DNA from: Cephalopachus bancanus
Lineage: Eukaryota; Chordata; Mammalia; Primates; Tarsiidae
Length of the DNA: 64,000 nt
NCBI GenBank assembly: GCA_027257055.1
Contig: JAPVLO010000059.1
Location: 2,604,001-2,668,000 of the forward strand
Reading direction: 5' to 3'
Notes under the pieces: generated by a model
Seen by the model: the letters and a program-made list of their open reading frames with translations, nothing else
What the model was told of the DNA's origin: nothing
The model's database searches: none
Part shown: one piece after another, positions 55,480 through 64,000 of the stretch
Layout: the number at the start of each line of letters is the position of its first letter
Numbering within the stretch: the first letter of the stretch is position 1
Translations under genes and position numbers: made by a program

Positions 55480-56155
55480 TGAGGCAGGATAAAGCAAAGC
55501 TCAATCTTCTTGTTCCAGCTTTCGTGCTGTAGCAAGTATATTTTTGGGGTCTATTTAGTGCCACGTCTTTTTGTATTTTTGTTAAAATGCCCCCACAAGC
55601 AGTGCCCAAGTGCTGTCTAGTGTTCCTAAGAGCAAGAAGGCTATAATGTGCCTTACAGAGAAAATACAAGTGTTAGAGACACTTCGTTCAGGCTTGAGTT
55701 AAATAGTTCAGGCTGTTGGCCATGAGTTCAGTGTTAATGAATTAACCACATATTAAGTGAGGTGGTTTTAAATAAAAACAAGATAAAACAAGTTTATGTA
55801 TTGATCTGTTAACAAAAATGTTGTGAAGCAACAGACAATGGTGCACACATACAGTTGCAGCTCCTTGGGAGTCTCAGGCATGAGGATCATTTGAGCTCAG
55901 GAGTTCAAGGCTGCAGTACACTATGGTTGCACCTGTGAATAGCTACTGCACTCCAGACCTGGCAATAGAGCAAAAGCCTGTGTCTAAAAAAAAAGAAAGA
56001 AAAGAAAAGAAAAGCAAAAGAATAAAATGTTGTGACCAGAGGCTCACAAGAACCTAACCTCATATTTTCTCTAGTAGCAGTGGGTCAGTATTTGCCATTT
56101 CAGTGTTTGTTGGTGACTCTGTAGGATATAATTACTGTGAAAAATGAGAATCAAA
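55480..56155 (+). mobile_element. Tigger-type DNA transposon (MER44/Tigger7-like), split by an Alu monomer
   Basis: GTCTATTTAGTGCCACGTCT, AAAATGCCCCCACAAGCAGT, GTTCCTAAGAGCAAGAAGGC, ATGTGCCTTACAGAGAAAAT, then past the Alu monomer CCAGAGGCTCACAAGAACCT to GAGAATCAAATAT. Partial start of a pogo-like transposase is detectable as decayed sequence. No intact frame. Confidence 0.8.
55827..56023 (+). mobile_element. Free Alu-like monomer retaining a 7SL RNA segment (FLAM-A-like)
   Basis: A single arm, GTTGCAGCTCCTTGGGAGTC to CACTCCAGACCTGGCAATAG, with an A/AAAAG tail. At 55932-55942 it has CCTGTGAATAG, the 7SL RNA segment absent from dimeric Alus but kept in the oldest free monomers. A 12-bp target-site duplication, AAAATGTTGTGA (55815-55826, 56024-56035), is exact. 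Confidence 0.85.
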
Positions 56156-57879
56156 TATATGTATATGAACATATATATATTTAATAAGTTTGTGTGTATG
56201 CATATGAAGGTATGTTTAGTAATTTTAACCATTTGGGGGTCATATACTCTGTCTTAAAAATTTAAGAAAGATATGGATGACAGGGGCTGGGGCACAGCAT
56301 GAGGAGATGCATGGACATGTATAGAGCCCTATACTGTGCACCTTCAGAGGGGTAATGGGGATGCTCATATCCACAATGGAGTCTAAGTGAACATTCCTAA
56401 TCCATAGAGTTGTTCAATGTGGTGATGCTTCATATGAATACATGTATACGTATACATACATATTTGCATATAATTCTGGGCATTCGTGACCTCCTATCAT
56501 ATACCTCAGGTTAAAATTATGACAGAGACATCAATACCAGGAGAGAGAGGATAGGATAAATACACAAATACATCTATATTATGTATGGCACATTCAATTT
56601 TACTTCAAATGTTTTAAATGGGCTAAAATTAAAATTGCTTGCATTTCACCCACTAATAACAAGGACTAGAAATTTCAAAATATATGTATCTCCAGAAGAA
56701 AGATAATTTATTGTGAAGCACTGGCTGAAGACATTCCCTAAGGTAAACATAACACAGGCAGAAAACTGAGAGTTGAATAAATATATATATTGCAACAAGA
56801 ATATTGATATTAACCTGTCCCACTTGCTTTCCTGAGAGTCTCTGGATTCTCAGGTTTGTAAGGCAGGCAGTAATATAAATTGAAGCTTCTTTGACATCTA
56901 AGTTCTTTGGAGACAGTAACTATTTTTAAAGCACCTGGCTCTGTGTCCCTCGAACAACAGATATTTCTTAGTAAAGCTTTTAATTAGGTTTGTTGGTTGA
57001 GGATGAAATAGAAAGACACCAGAAGGGAAACAAAATTCATCCCTGTAAATGGACCTGTGCAAATTGTGATAGTAACTAAAACAATTATACTGTTAATAAT
57101 TCAGTGTTGGCTGAAAACTATACAATTGTGAGTGATTTAGACAGACCAGAGTTGGCATATGTTGTACCACAGGTGGATGTGAGGTCACCAAGAAACCACT
57201 TCACAGTTTTCCCAGAAGTATAGAGTCAAAAAGGTCACTTGTGGTAAAAGATCTTTTGGATTAGTCTTTTAAATGAATGCATGAATTAAAGACAATTTAC
57301 ATATAAATAGGCTAATACTCTGGCTTTGAAATTAAATGGATTTTTAAAAGATTTAAGTAACTGCAGAAAAGGTCAGTTAGGCAGTAAGTATACATAATGT
57401 GATTCTTGAAAACTGCTTGTCTTGTTGGTTTATTAATATTTTGTATTCATTGTCAGTGTCATTCTAAAATTGTGTCCACCAAAGTCAGAGGCAGGCTCCC
57501 AAAGTAAGGAACGTATATTTCACAATCAGTGAAGGAAGAACAAATCTAGAATTTGGACATGAAAATAGTCTAAATTAACCTTTGCCCACATATTAATACA
57601 CATGAAATTTAAATATATCACAACATCTTCTAACTAAGCATGTCATCGCTCCAGTGAAATTTATTTTGGCGTTTAGCCTCACTGATAAGTTTACGGCTCT
57701 TTCAAAATACAAAAGCTACAGGTGATCTACTGATGTCTTAGAAAAGAATCGTGATTATAATCTGCAATCCTGATTCTCCTTTTAAGGAGCATAAACCTGG
57801 AATTTTTTCCAACTGTGATGAAGGGAGAGAGCAGCACTTCTACAGCATCAAATCTGATCCTACCACCACAAAACTCTGA
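56156..57879. other. Repeat-poor interval, no gene seen
   Basis: About 1.7 kb. 56890-57010 may hold a weak L2-like 3' piece. Several short ATAT/TATGTA stretches occur. No coding signal. Confidence 0.4.
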
Positions 57880-58245
57880 AACATTAATGTACTTTTAAAA
57901 CTGTTGGGCCATAGAATGAATACATGGAGCAGGGGGCATTTCCAGGGCAGTGAAACTATTCTGTATGACACTATAATGACAGATTAATGACATTACGCAT
58001 TGGTCCAAACACATAGAACTGTTAAGACTGAAAGCTAAGTCCTAAGGTAAACCAGGGATTTTAGTTCACTACAATGTAGTAATATTGGTTTATCAGTCAT
58101 AACAAATGTTCCATACCAATGTAAGATGTTAATCACAGAGGAAACTGTGGGCAAGAGGAGAGGGGTTATGTGGGAACTCTGTACTTTCTGTTCACTTTTT
58201 CAATAAAACCAAAATTGCTATAGAAAATAAAGTCTTTTTTAAAAA
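57880..58245 (+). mobile_element. Old L1 3' end (L1MD/L1ME type)
   Basis: TATGACACTATAATGACAGA, TTGGTCCAAACACATAGAAC, ACAAATGTTCCATACCAATG, GGAACTCTGTACTTTCTGTT, ending AAAATAAAGTC with an A/T-rich end. 3' UTR only. Confidence 0.8.
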
Positions 58246-58699
58246 TGGTGGACATGTTCTTTAGACAAAAGATTTACAAATCATAATCAGAGGAGCCCTA
58301 TTGGTCTGAGGAGATAATTCACTGGCCACTTTGTCTGGGGGTGTTTGGAAAAATGGAATAGGAGAGATGAGGGAGCAATGAAAAGCAAACTGCTTAAGCT
58401 GGGTCCTTATCTTTCACCCCGTTTTCAAACAGAGCAACACTCCTTTCATCTACTGTAATACTGTTTCTAAAGAAAAAAAGGCATGAAAACTAACACAAAC
58501 CTGACAAAATACCTTGCTATAAATTAGCAACTCAAAGCAGAAAATATAAAATTTAAAAAACCTTGGCTAATAATCCCATGTACCAATTCCCTGAGATACT
58601 TAATAAACACATAAATAATTAACTAAAACTTTCCGCCTGACCATTATTACAACCTATGATTAAGCTAAGCAGAAGCTAAATGAATACTTTGGAAGAACT

Positions 58700-58870
58700 C
58701 CAACTAATAAGTATCTGCTGTGTATCAACAATGCACTCGATACCTTTCTAGAATATGCAACATGCTTTGGAAATACTGGTGAAATACAAAGCATAGTTCT
58801 AGCCCTCAAGAAGCTTATAATCTTACAGGACAAAGAAAACTAATACTTACAACAAAATGTGAAAGCAATA
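58700..58870 (-). mobile_element. L2 LINE 3' fragment
   Basis: AAGTATCTGCTGTGTATCAA, then AGTTCTAGCCCTCAAGAAGC and TTATAATCTTACAGGACAAA in antisense L2 order. Confidence 0.62.
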
Positions 58871-59552
58871 TAATATACCTCAGACACCCAGCACACAACT
58901 TGATAAGCTAAAAAACAGATTTCGGGTCTTCTGTGAGGTATCAACAAATTGTCAGCTCTGAATATGAGGGCCAGTGTCAATGAAGACTTTCCTATTCCCA
59001 GTTAACTCCCACTTTCCTAAATCTATGTCTCACTCTAAAAAGGCAAAGTGAATTCTAATCAGCAAAGGACAATGACCTATTAAAGACACATGTAAAAAGG
59101 AAGCACAGTGGAATGTAAGCAATGCTCACAATTCTATCATCTTCAATTGTATACATGCCTCATCTCAAAATTGGTGTCGCCCCATCAGTAGTCACTCACA
59201 AGTTAGCTCCCTAGATACTGCAGATAGTGGGCTGGTTCTAAACAAAGGCAAAATGGGCCAAAAGACCCATTGTGGTGGACTAATGACCACTCCCAAAGGC
59301 TGTTGGGAGAGGCCCTGACAACAGAAAAAGTATCCTCCAATCAGGATGGTTTCCTGCCTAAAACCTCCAGCTACAAAATAAGCACCTTATATATCATTTT
59401 CCCTCTAATGCACATCACTACAATGAAAACACTTCACTGTTGATGACAGAAACAGGGTTTTTTTTAAGTCTGTATATGTGTTATGCTGCAAATTACCCTG
59501 TTTGTGGATGTGAGAGTAAATATCCATGTACATGGATGTGCGCGTGCATGCA

Positions 59553-59597
<45 letters not shown>

Positions 59598-60929
59598 TGA
59601 TATAATTAAAACCACGCTGTCAACAGCCACTCAAATCCAGAGAAATTTATGGCTCTAAATGCAAGCACACATTCAGGATAAAGACAGGAGGATTATAAAT
59701 ACTTTGAATATTACCAGAATAAATAAACTGCCTGAGAATCTTAAACATATTCAACATAGCCTTGCTGCTTCATACAATCAGCCGACCTGTTGAAAATGAG
59801 CAACTGAGAGATCAAACATGATTAAAAATGCAAAGATGCTGACCCAAATGACATACCTTATTTGACAATGAACTCTGGACTCAGCGGCACCACTGCAATC
59901 TATGAGCAAAGTGCTTTTTGGAAATTCACCTGCCCACTGAGGCCTGCTACTGAGGAATCACAATACAAGTCCCTCTTAAAGTAGGCAGAGTTCTCTACAA
60001 TCATTAGTGATTTCATCTTGAGACTGTCCTTCAAGAAAACAATTTCTTTTTTCTTTTACTGAGAATTGATGGTTTGTGTTTTACCAAGATGAGCCCCAAA
60101 AGTCATTAGGAACTTGCATAATACATTAGCTGTGAGTAGCTGAATCATGGTCTTCAAGCACATGCAGGAAAGTGAATGGTTGAACTGAAGTTGGTGGGCA
60201 GGTATACTTTTACTGAAACTAGAAAAGCAAAGGCTGAAGTCAGGTTAAAAAGAAACAAAAAAGATTCTAGTGACCATAAGGCAAAAAAATGCCCAATGGA
60301 AGGAAGTCAGTTCCCATTTTCTTGCTATCTCAGTATCATTTGATTCTGTGGCATGTTATTTATACTTACATAGGACATTTAAAATTTTCTTTTTAAAATC
60401 TGTACATTCGATGTGTATACAAATGTCTTAAATCTCAGAATCAGATACTAAGAACTCGATTCATAAACAAGTGATTTCTTAAGGAAGGACTCTCAAGAGA
60501 AATTGCTGAAATTGCAAGAAGCACAACAGGAAAGACATGAAGGCAAGTAAGAGTGTGATTTGAAGTTGAATGTTCTGAAGGAAATTTTCCCACCAGAAGC
60601 AAGGAAACTGAACTTTCACTCTCCCTCGCCAATCAGTCATTGGCTAAAAGCTGCTCTGGAGGGATCCCTAAACTCCAAGCACTTCCAGCTCTCAGCAGAC
60701 CTAGTGAAGCTAGCAGTTCCAGTTGGTCTTGCAAAGACAGTTGCAGATGTTGCCAATGGAAGGGAAATACTCCAAAGCTGGGGAGGGGCTCACAGAAATG
60801 TTGAAAGGTACCTGGGCAGTGCACTGATGCTTTCTGCCACAGCAAAGCAATAAATGGTCCATATCTCCCTGCCACGATAACCTCTTTTTTTTTTTAAATC
60901 AAGGTGAGGGTAGAATAAGGTTAGAGAAT
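58871..60929. other. Repeat-poor interval, no gene seen
   Basis: About 2 kb with one Z-DNA-prone CA tract. 60560-60875 has overlapping frames of 97 (+) and 80 (-) codons in moderately GC-richer sequence. I see no domain, start context or splice framework to support either. Confidence 0.42.
59536..59595. repeat. (CA)n with GC-rich palindromic head
   Basis: Sixty bases of uninterrupted purine-pyrimidine alternation. The first part, 59538-59559, is a perfect 22-bp palindrome (arm GTGCGCGTGCA). The rest is (CA)18. Alternating CG/CA sequence favours Z-DNA. Confidence 0.95.
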
Positions 60930-61140
60930 TCAAAAAGTACAAAAAGAAAATAAGTCTCTCTTCTCTCACCCCCTACCTTCCACTACCCTAGTCCTTCTTT
61001 CCAAATGTGACCCCTGTATACAGTTTTTTAAAAATTCTTCCAATGAAAAAGCACACACATATATTATGTATCTATTTAAATATTCTTACTGTCCTACTTA
61101 CTTTTTTCACTTAAGAATAAGTCTTGTAGTCTAGGCAGAT
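60930..61140 (-). mobile_element. Old L1 3' UTR fragment
   Basis: ACTACCCTAGTCCTTCTTTC, CCCTGTATACAGTTTTTTA, then TTACTTTTTTCACTTAAGAA in the order of an antisense L1M 3' UTR. It resembles 61845-62225. Confidence 0.55.
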
Positions 61141-61222
61141 ATATTCTATCTAGATATATAATCCAGATACTTAGATGATAGATAAGATCGATAAATGCAA
61201 AGAAGAAGGAAGGGAAGAAAAA

Positions 61223-61376
61223 AATGGATGTATGGGGTATGAATGGGTGGACGGATGGATGGATGGATGGATGGATGAATGGATGGATGGATGGATGGAT
61301 GGATGCATGCATGGATAGATGTATGGATGGATGCCAAGATGGATGGATGCATGGATGGATGGATGGATGGATGGAT
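61223..61376. repeat. (GGAT)n tetranucleotide array
   Basis: About 150 bp of GGAT units with GCAT, GTAT and CCAAGAT interruptions. Antisense frames give ATCC-encoded low-complexity peptides and are not genes. Confidence 0.95.
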
Positions 61377-61639
61377 ACTGTACTTCACTGATTCGAAGAT
61401 AAACAGTTTTCTACATTTTAACATTTCTGAAATCAGATTGTCTTACATTTGACAGCATTTTACATTTGCTAAAACGCAGCAGATATATAGCTATAGATGG
61501 CTCGACAGTTCACACACAGCTTTGAGAAGCAGTGCAGGATAGTAATTAAAAGTATATTAACATACTGCCCACTATCGGGATACTTTTGCACTTAGGGAAT
61601 AAGCACCCTTTTTGATAGGGCTAATACTCTTTTAATAAT
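61377..61639. other. Unrecognised sequence
   Basis: No element identified; 61530-61560 faintly recalls a MIR 5' end. Confidence 0.35.
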
Positions 61640-61844
61640 CTTCTAAATTATGTTCACTAACTTTTAATTTAAATTTTTGTAATGAATTCATAAATGGTAT
61701 TGATTTAGAGTTTTCTATTTTGTGCTTTCTCAGTCTTTGGTATCTGTGTTGTGATGCCTTTATAAAAACAACATTGGCAGGGTTGTTTTCTTTATTTGTC
61801 TGTGGACAATTTTATTTTTACAATTGTTTGACTAATACATGTAC

Positions 61845-62225
61845 AGAGTATTTAATTCAAAAAATACCAACAGTCATAAATTTTAAAGTATCAGCCTCCT
61901 GTCTTCCAGCAGTCTAGTCCCTTCCCAGAGGCAATGATGGTTATCGGTTGCTTTTATATTCTTTTAGAGATACATAGTACATGTACACACAAACACAGGC
62001 ATGCACACACATATTCAAATGTATAAGACAGACACAATGCCCTGCATCTTGCATTTTTCTTCCCATTTAATATACTTTGAGGACTGTTCCATAGTTATAT
62101 ACAGAACTCCGCATCCTATCTAATTATTGTACAGTATTTCATTCTGCAGATATAAAATTAATTTTACCAGTTTCCATTTAAAATAGTATTATCATTATCT
62201 GTTCCTTGAAAGTTCAAAATAATTT
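61845..62225 (-). mobile_element. L1 3' UTR nested in the older L1
   Basis: AGTCCCTTCCCAGAGGCAAT, GATACATAGTACATGTACAC, TGCCCTGCATCTTGCATTTT, GGACTGTTCCATAGTTATAT match an antisense L1M 3' UTR/late ORF2 order. It lies between two colinear pieces of another L1. Confidence 0.65.
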
Positions 62226-62796
62226 GCATCTGAAAACATAAAAACCTGGGGCTTTTTAAGATTTTTAATAACTTCCTCAGATTTTTCCAATGTTATTAAA
62301 GTTTTTCTCTTTCTTCTTGAATAAGCTTGGTTAACTTATTTACCTACAAAAAGATCCATTCATCAAGATTTTCCAAGTTATTTGCAAAACATTTTGCAAA
62401 AGTTCTTCTTAAATTCTTTTAGTTTCTTCCTTAGTCATAGTTTCTTCCTCTCTCTCACTTCCCATTTTGTGTTTTTTGTATTCCCTACCTTTTTGAGTAA
62501 GTGGATTTCATTGTTTTCCATTGTTTTCAGAGACAGCATCTGGGTTTATTCATGACACTTATGGATTTGTTTTTAAATTAGAACATTTTTTCTTATTTTA
62601 GCTATATATTTAATTGTTCTGCATTTCTCCAATCTTTTGGCTGTTCTTTCCTTGTCAGATGCTCAATTTCTTTATTTTCTTTCATTCTTTTGTTATTCAG
62701 TATTTAAGGCTATATATTTTCTTCTATGCAAGACTTTAGCTATCTCCTATAAGTTTATATGTGTTATATTTTCATTATCAATGGTGTCTAGATATT

Positions 62797-63056
62797 TTTT
62801 TTTTCTTTGGGTCACAGTCTCACTCACGGCCACCCCAGAAACGACCTGCTGGGCTTAGGCCATCCTTCTGTCTCAGCCTTCCAAGCAGCCGGAACCACAG
62901 ATGCACACTACCACACCCAGCTAATTTTTTGACATATTGCAGAGACGAGTTCTCACCAAGTTGCCCAGGCTGGTCACAAACCCCTGGGCTCAGGCTATCC
63001 ACTCGCCTAGGCCTCCCAAAGTGCTAGGATTACAGGCTTGAGCCACTGTGCCCAGA
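62797..63056 (-). mobile_element. Dimeric Alu, lineage type, with internal deletion
   Basis: Reversed dimer: CAGTCTCACTCACGGCCACC (about 33 bp missing relative to sister copies), GCTAATTTTTTGACATATTG, GGCTTGAGCCACTGTGCCC. Target-site duplication CTAGATA[T/C]TTTT at 62788-62798 and 63057-63067. Confidence 0.9.
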
Positions 63057-63285
63057 CTAGATACTTTTCAAGTTGTGTTTGGAATGTTTCTTTGAATTAA
63101 GAGTTATCAAAAAACTTTTCAATGTCCAGATTGTAAGTTTTGATATAATTAATTTCTAATTTATTGCATTGCAATCAGCTGATGAGGACTTTTAGTATTT
63201 CAGTTTCTTGAAATGTCCTGCAATTTCTTTATAGCTTATAAAAGCCAAGTGTTTGTGTAATATTATTCTATTATTTTATATGTTG

Positions 63286-63601
63286 TGAACCCCACATTTA
63301 GAGGGGCTTCCATAACACAAACATGTTTCAAAGTTATTTGCCAAGAACTTTGCATTTTCTAATTACCAAAAGTGATTAGAAAACACATCAGAGCCTCTGT
63401 GGCTCAGGATTTGGTACTTGCCTCTTGTAGACACAACCAGTAACGCCTACTCTTGTACCAGATGATGTAATTGCCCTGGGAAAATGCTTCTCTACCTCTT
63501 TCTCAATGTCACTGAAGAAAAGGTGTCTGAATATGAATTTCAGAAAGGGTTGTGGGCTTTAGGTAGTGGGCAGTGCAAATGCAGAACTGCAGACAGCAAG
63601 A
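63286..63601. other. Unique sequence, no gene seen
   Basis: About 300 bp with no recognised repeat or coding signal. Confidence 0.4.
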
Positions 63602-63614
63602 TGCACACCACTTT

Positions 63615-63904
63615 TCTTTTTTTTTTTTTTTGAGTTGGAGTCTCACTCTGTCGCCCAGACTGGAGTGCAATGGCCGCTCCTGGCCACCGCAGTCTCGACT
63701 TGCTGGGCTCCAGCGATCCTTCCGCCTCAGCCTTCTGAGTAGCTGGAATTACAGGCATGCACTACCACGCCCGGCTGATTTTTTGATTTATTGTAGAGAA
63801 GAGGTCTCGTTGCCCAGGCAGGTCTCGAACCCACAGGCTCAGGCAATCCACTCACCTCAGCCTCCCAAAGGCGCAGGATTACAGGCTGAGCCACCGAGCC
63901 TGGC
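63615..63904 (-). mobile_element. Dimeric Alu, lineage type (GGCC-hairpin right arm)
   Basis: Reversed dimer with poly(T): GAGTCTCACTCTGTCGCCCA, TGGCCGCTCCTGGCCACCGC, ATTTTTTGATTTATTGTAGA, ACAGGCTGAGCCACCGAGCC. Target-site duplication TGCACACCACTTT at 63602-63614 and 63905-63917 is exact over 13 bp. Among the least eroded Alus here. Confidence 0.94.
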
Positions 63905-63917
63905 TGCACACCACTTT

Positions 63918-64000
63918 GTAGTGGGGACAAGAGTTGAGCAATGGAAAGCCTTACCCAATAGACAGAGAAATTAATTTGTCAAATTCTTCTCAGACAGCAT
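63918..64000. other. Window end, unique sequence
   Basis: No feature recognised in the last 80 bases. Confidence 0.4.

Larger units (their letters stand above)
61640..63285 (-). mobile_element. Old L1 (L1M type) ORF2 region, twice interrupted
   Basis: Antisense ORF2: CTTTGGTATCTGTGTTGTGA with CCTTTATAAAAACAACATTG (RT region) at 61734-61775. It resumes at about 62230 (ACCTGGGGCTTTTTAAG, AGTTTCTTCCTTAGTCATAG) and again after an Alu (TCTTTGAATTAAGAGTTATC, TGCATTGCAATCAGCTGATG). The segments are colinear with L1 read backwards. No open frame survives. Confidence 0.72.

Noticed and set aside
61094..61424. His-Pro-Ser-Ile repeat peptides on the minus strand
   Set aside because: Produced by the GGAT microsatellite.
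63573..63974. 133-codon plus frame
   Set aside because: Almost entirely a reversed Alu; proline/serine-rich Alu translation is a common false gene.
1..64000. Possible CRISPR array, tRNA, rRNA, mitochondrial insert or intact provirus
   Set aside because: No spaced direct repeats, no cloverleaf genes beyond MIR relics, no mitochondrial gene sequence, and only solo LTRs without internal viral genes were seen.

Overview
This is a 64 kb stretch of primate nuclear DNA that is AT-rich and shows no convincing protein-coding gene. No open reading frame has conserved-looking domain structure apart from decayed LINE-1 ORF2 pieces. There is no CpG-island-like block, tRNA, rRNA or CRISPR. The window reads as intergenic or deep intronic sequence built from layers of transposable elements.

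Organism: dimeric 7SL-derived Alus with head-to-tail arms mark a primate. Two old Alus (27452-27755, 54767-55056) and one at 22466-22781 are ordinary AluJ-type. The less decayed Alus share a form I do not recognise from anthropoids (no AluS/AluY diagnostics) or from lemurs and lorises. They have a shortened GTGGCTCAGCCTG left-arm box, a linker of the ACAATAAATC type, a right arm with AGCAGGTCGACGCTG or GGCC-hairpin variants, and a CTCCAACTC end. The youngest-looking L1 (49430-50845) also has a 3' UTR unlike human L1PA. By elimination a tarsier is the best guess. This is inference; family names come from memory of consensus sequences, not from a search.

Layout. 1-13 kb: a small processed retrocopy, two MER20 copies, a 53-bp inverted repeat, an old L1 on each strand, MIRs, and a lineage-type Alu with an intact target-site duplication. 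13-24 kb: MIR, L2 and L1 3' ends, MER5A, an L2 with a nested MIR, a MER2 split by an Alu arm, and an L1 split by an Alu. 24-33 kb: a 2.4-kb repeat-poor interval, then three long antisense L2 tracts (including the reverse-transcriptase region) and an LTR-like repeat. 33-45 kb: a weak exon-like segment, an ERVL-type LTR, MIRs, an Alu, CT/AT tracts beside a perfect hairpin, and a 2.5-kb repeat-poor block. 45-56 kb: the densest region, with a Tigger-type transposon, five dimeric Alus, two 5'-inverted L1s, MaLR LTRs, a scrambled L1/Tigger cluster, and a Tigger carrying a 7SL-like Alu monomer. 56-64 kb: repeat-poor sequence, a Z-DNA-prone CA tract, a GGAT array, and a nested L1 carrying an L1 3' end and an Alu.

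Nothing here works as a gene system. The interesting content is transposon history and a few unexplained structural motifs, listed as findings.
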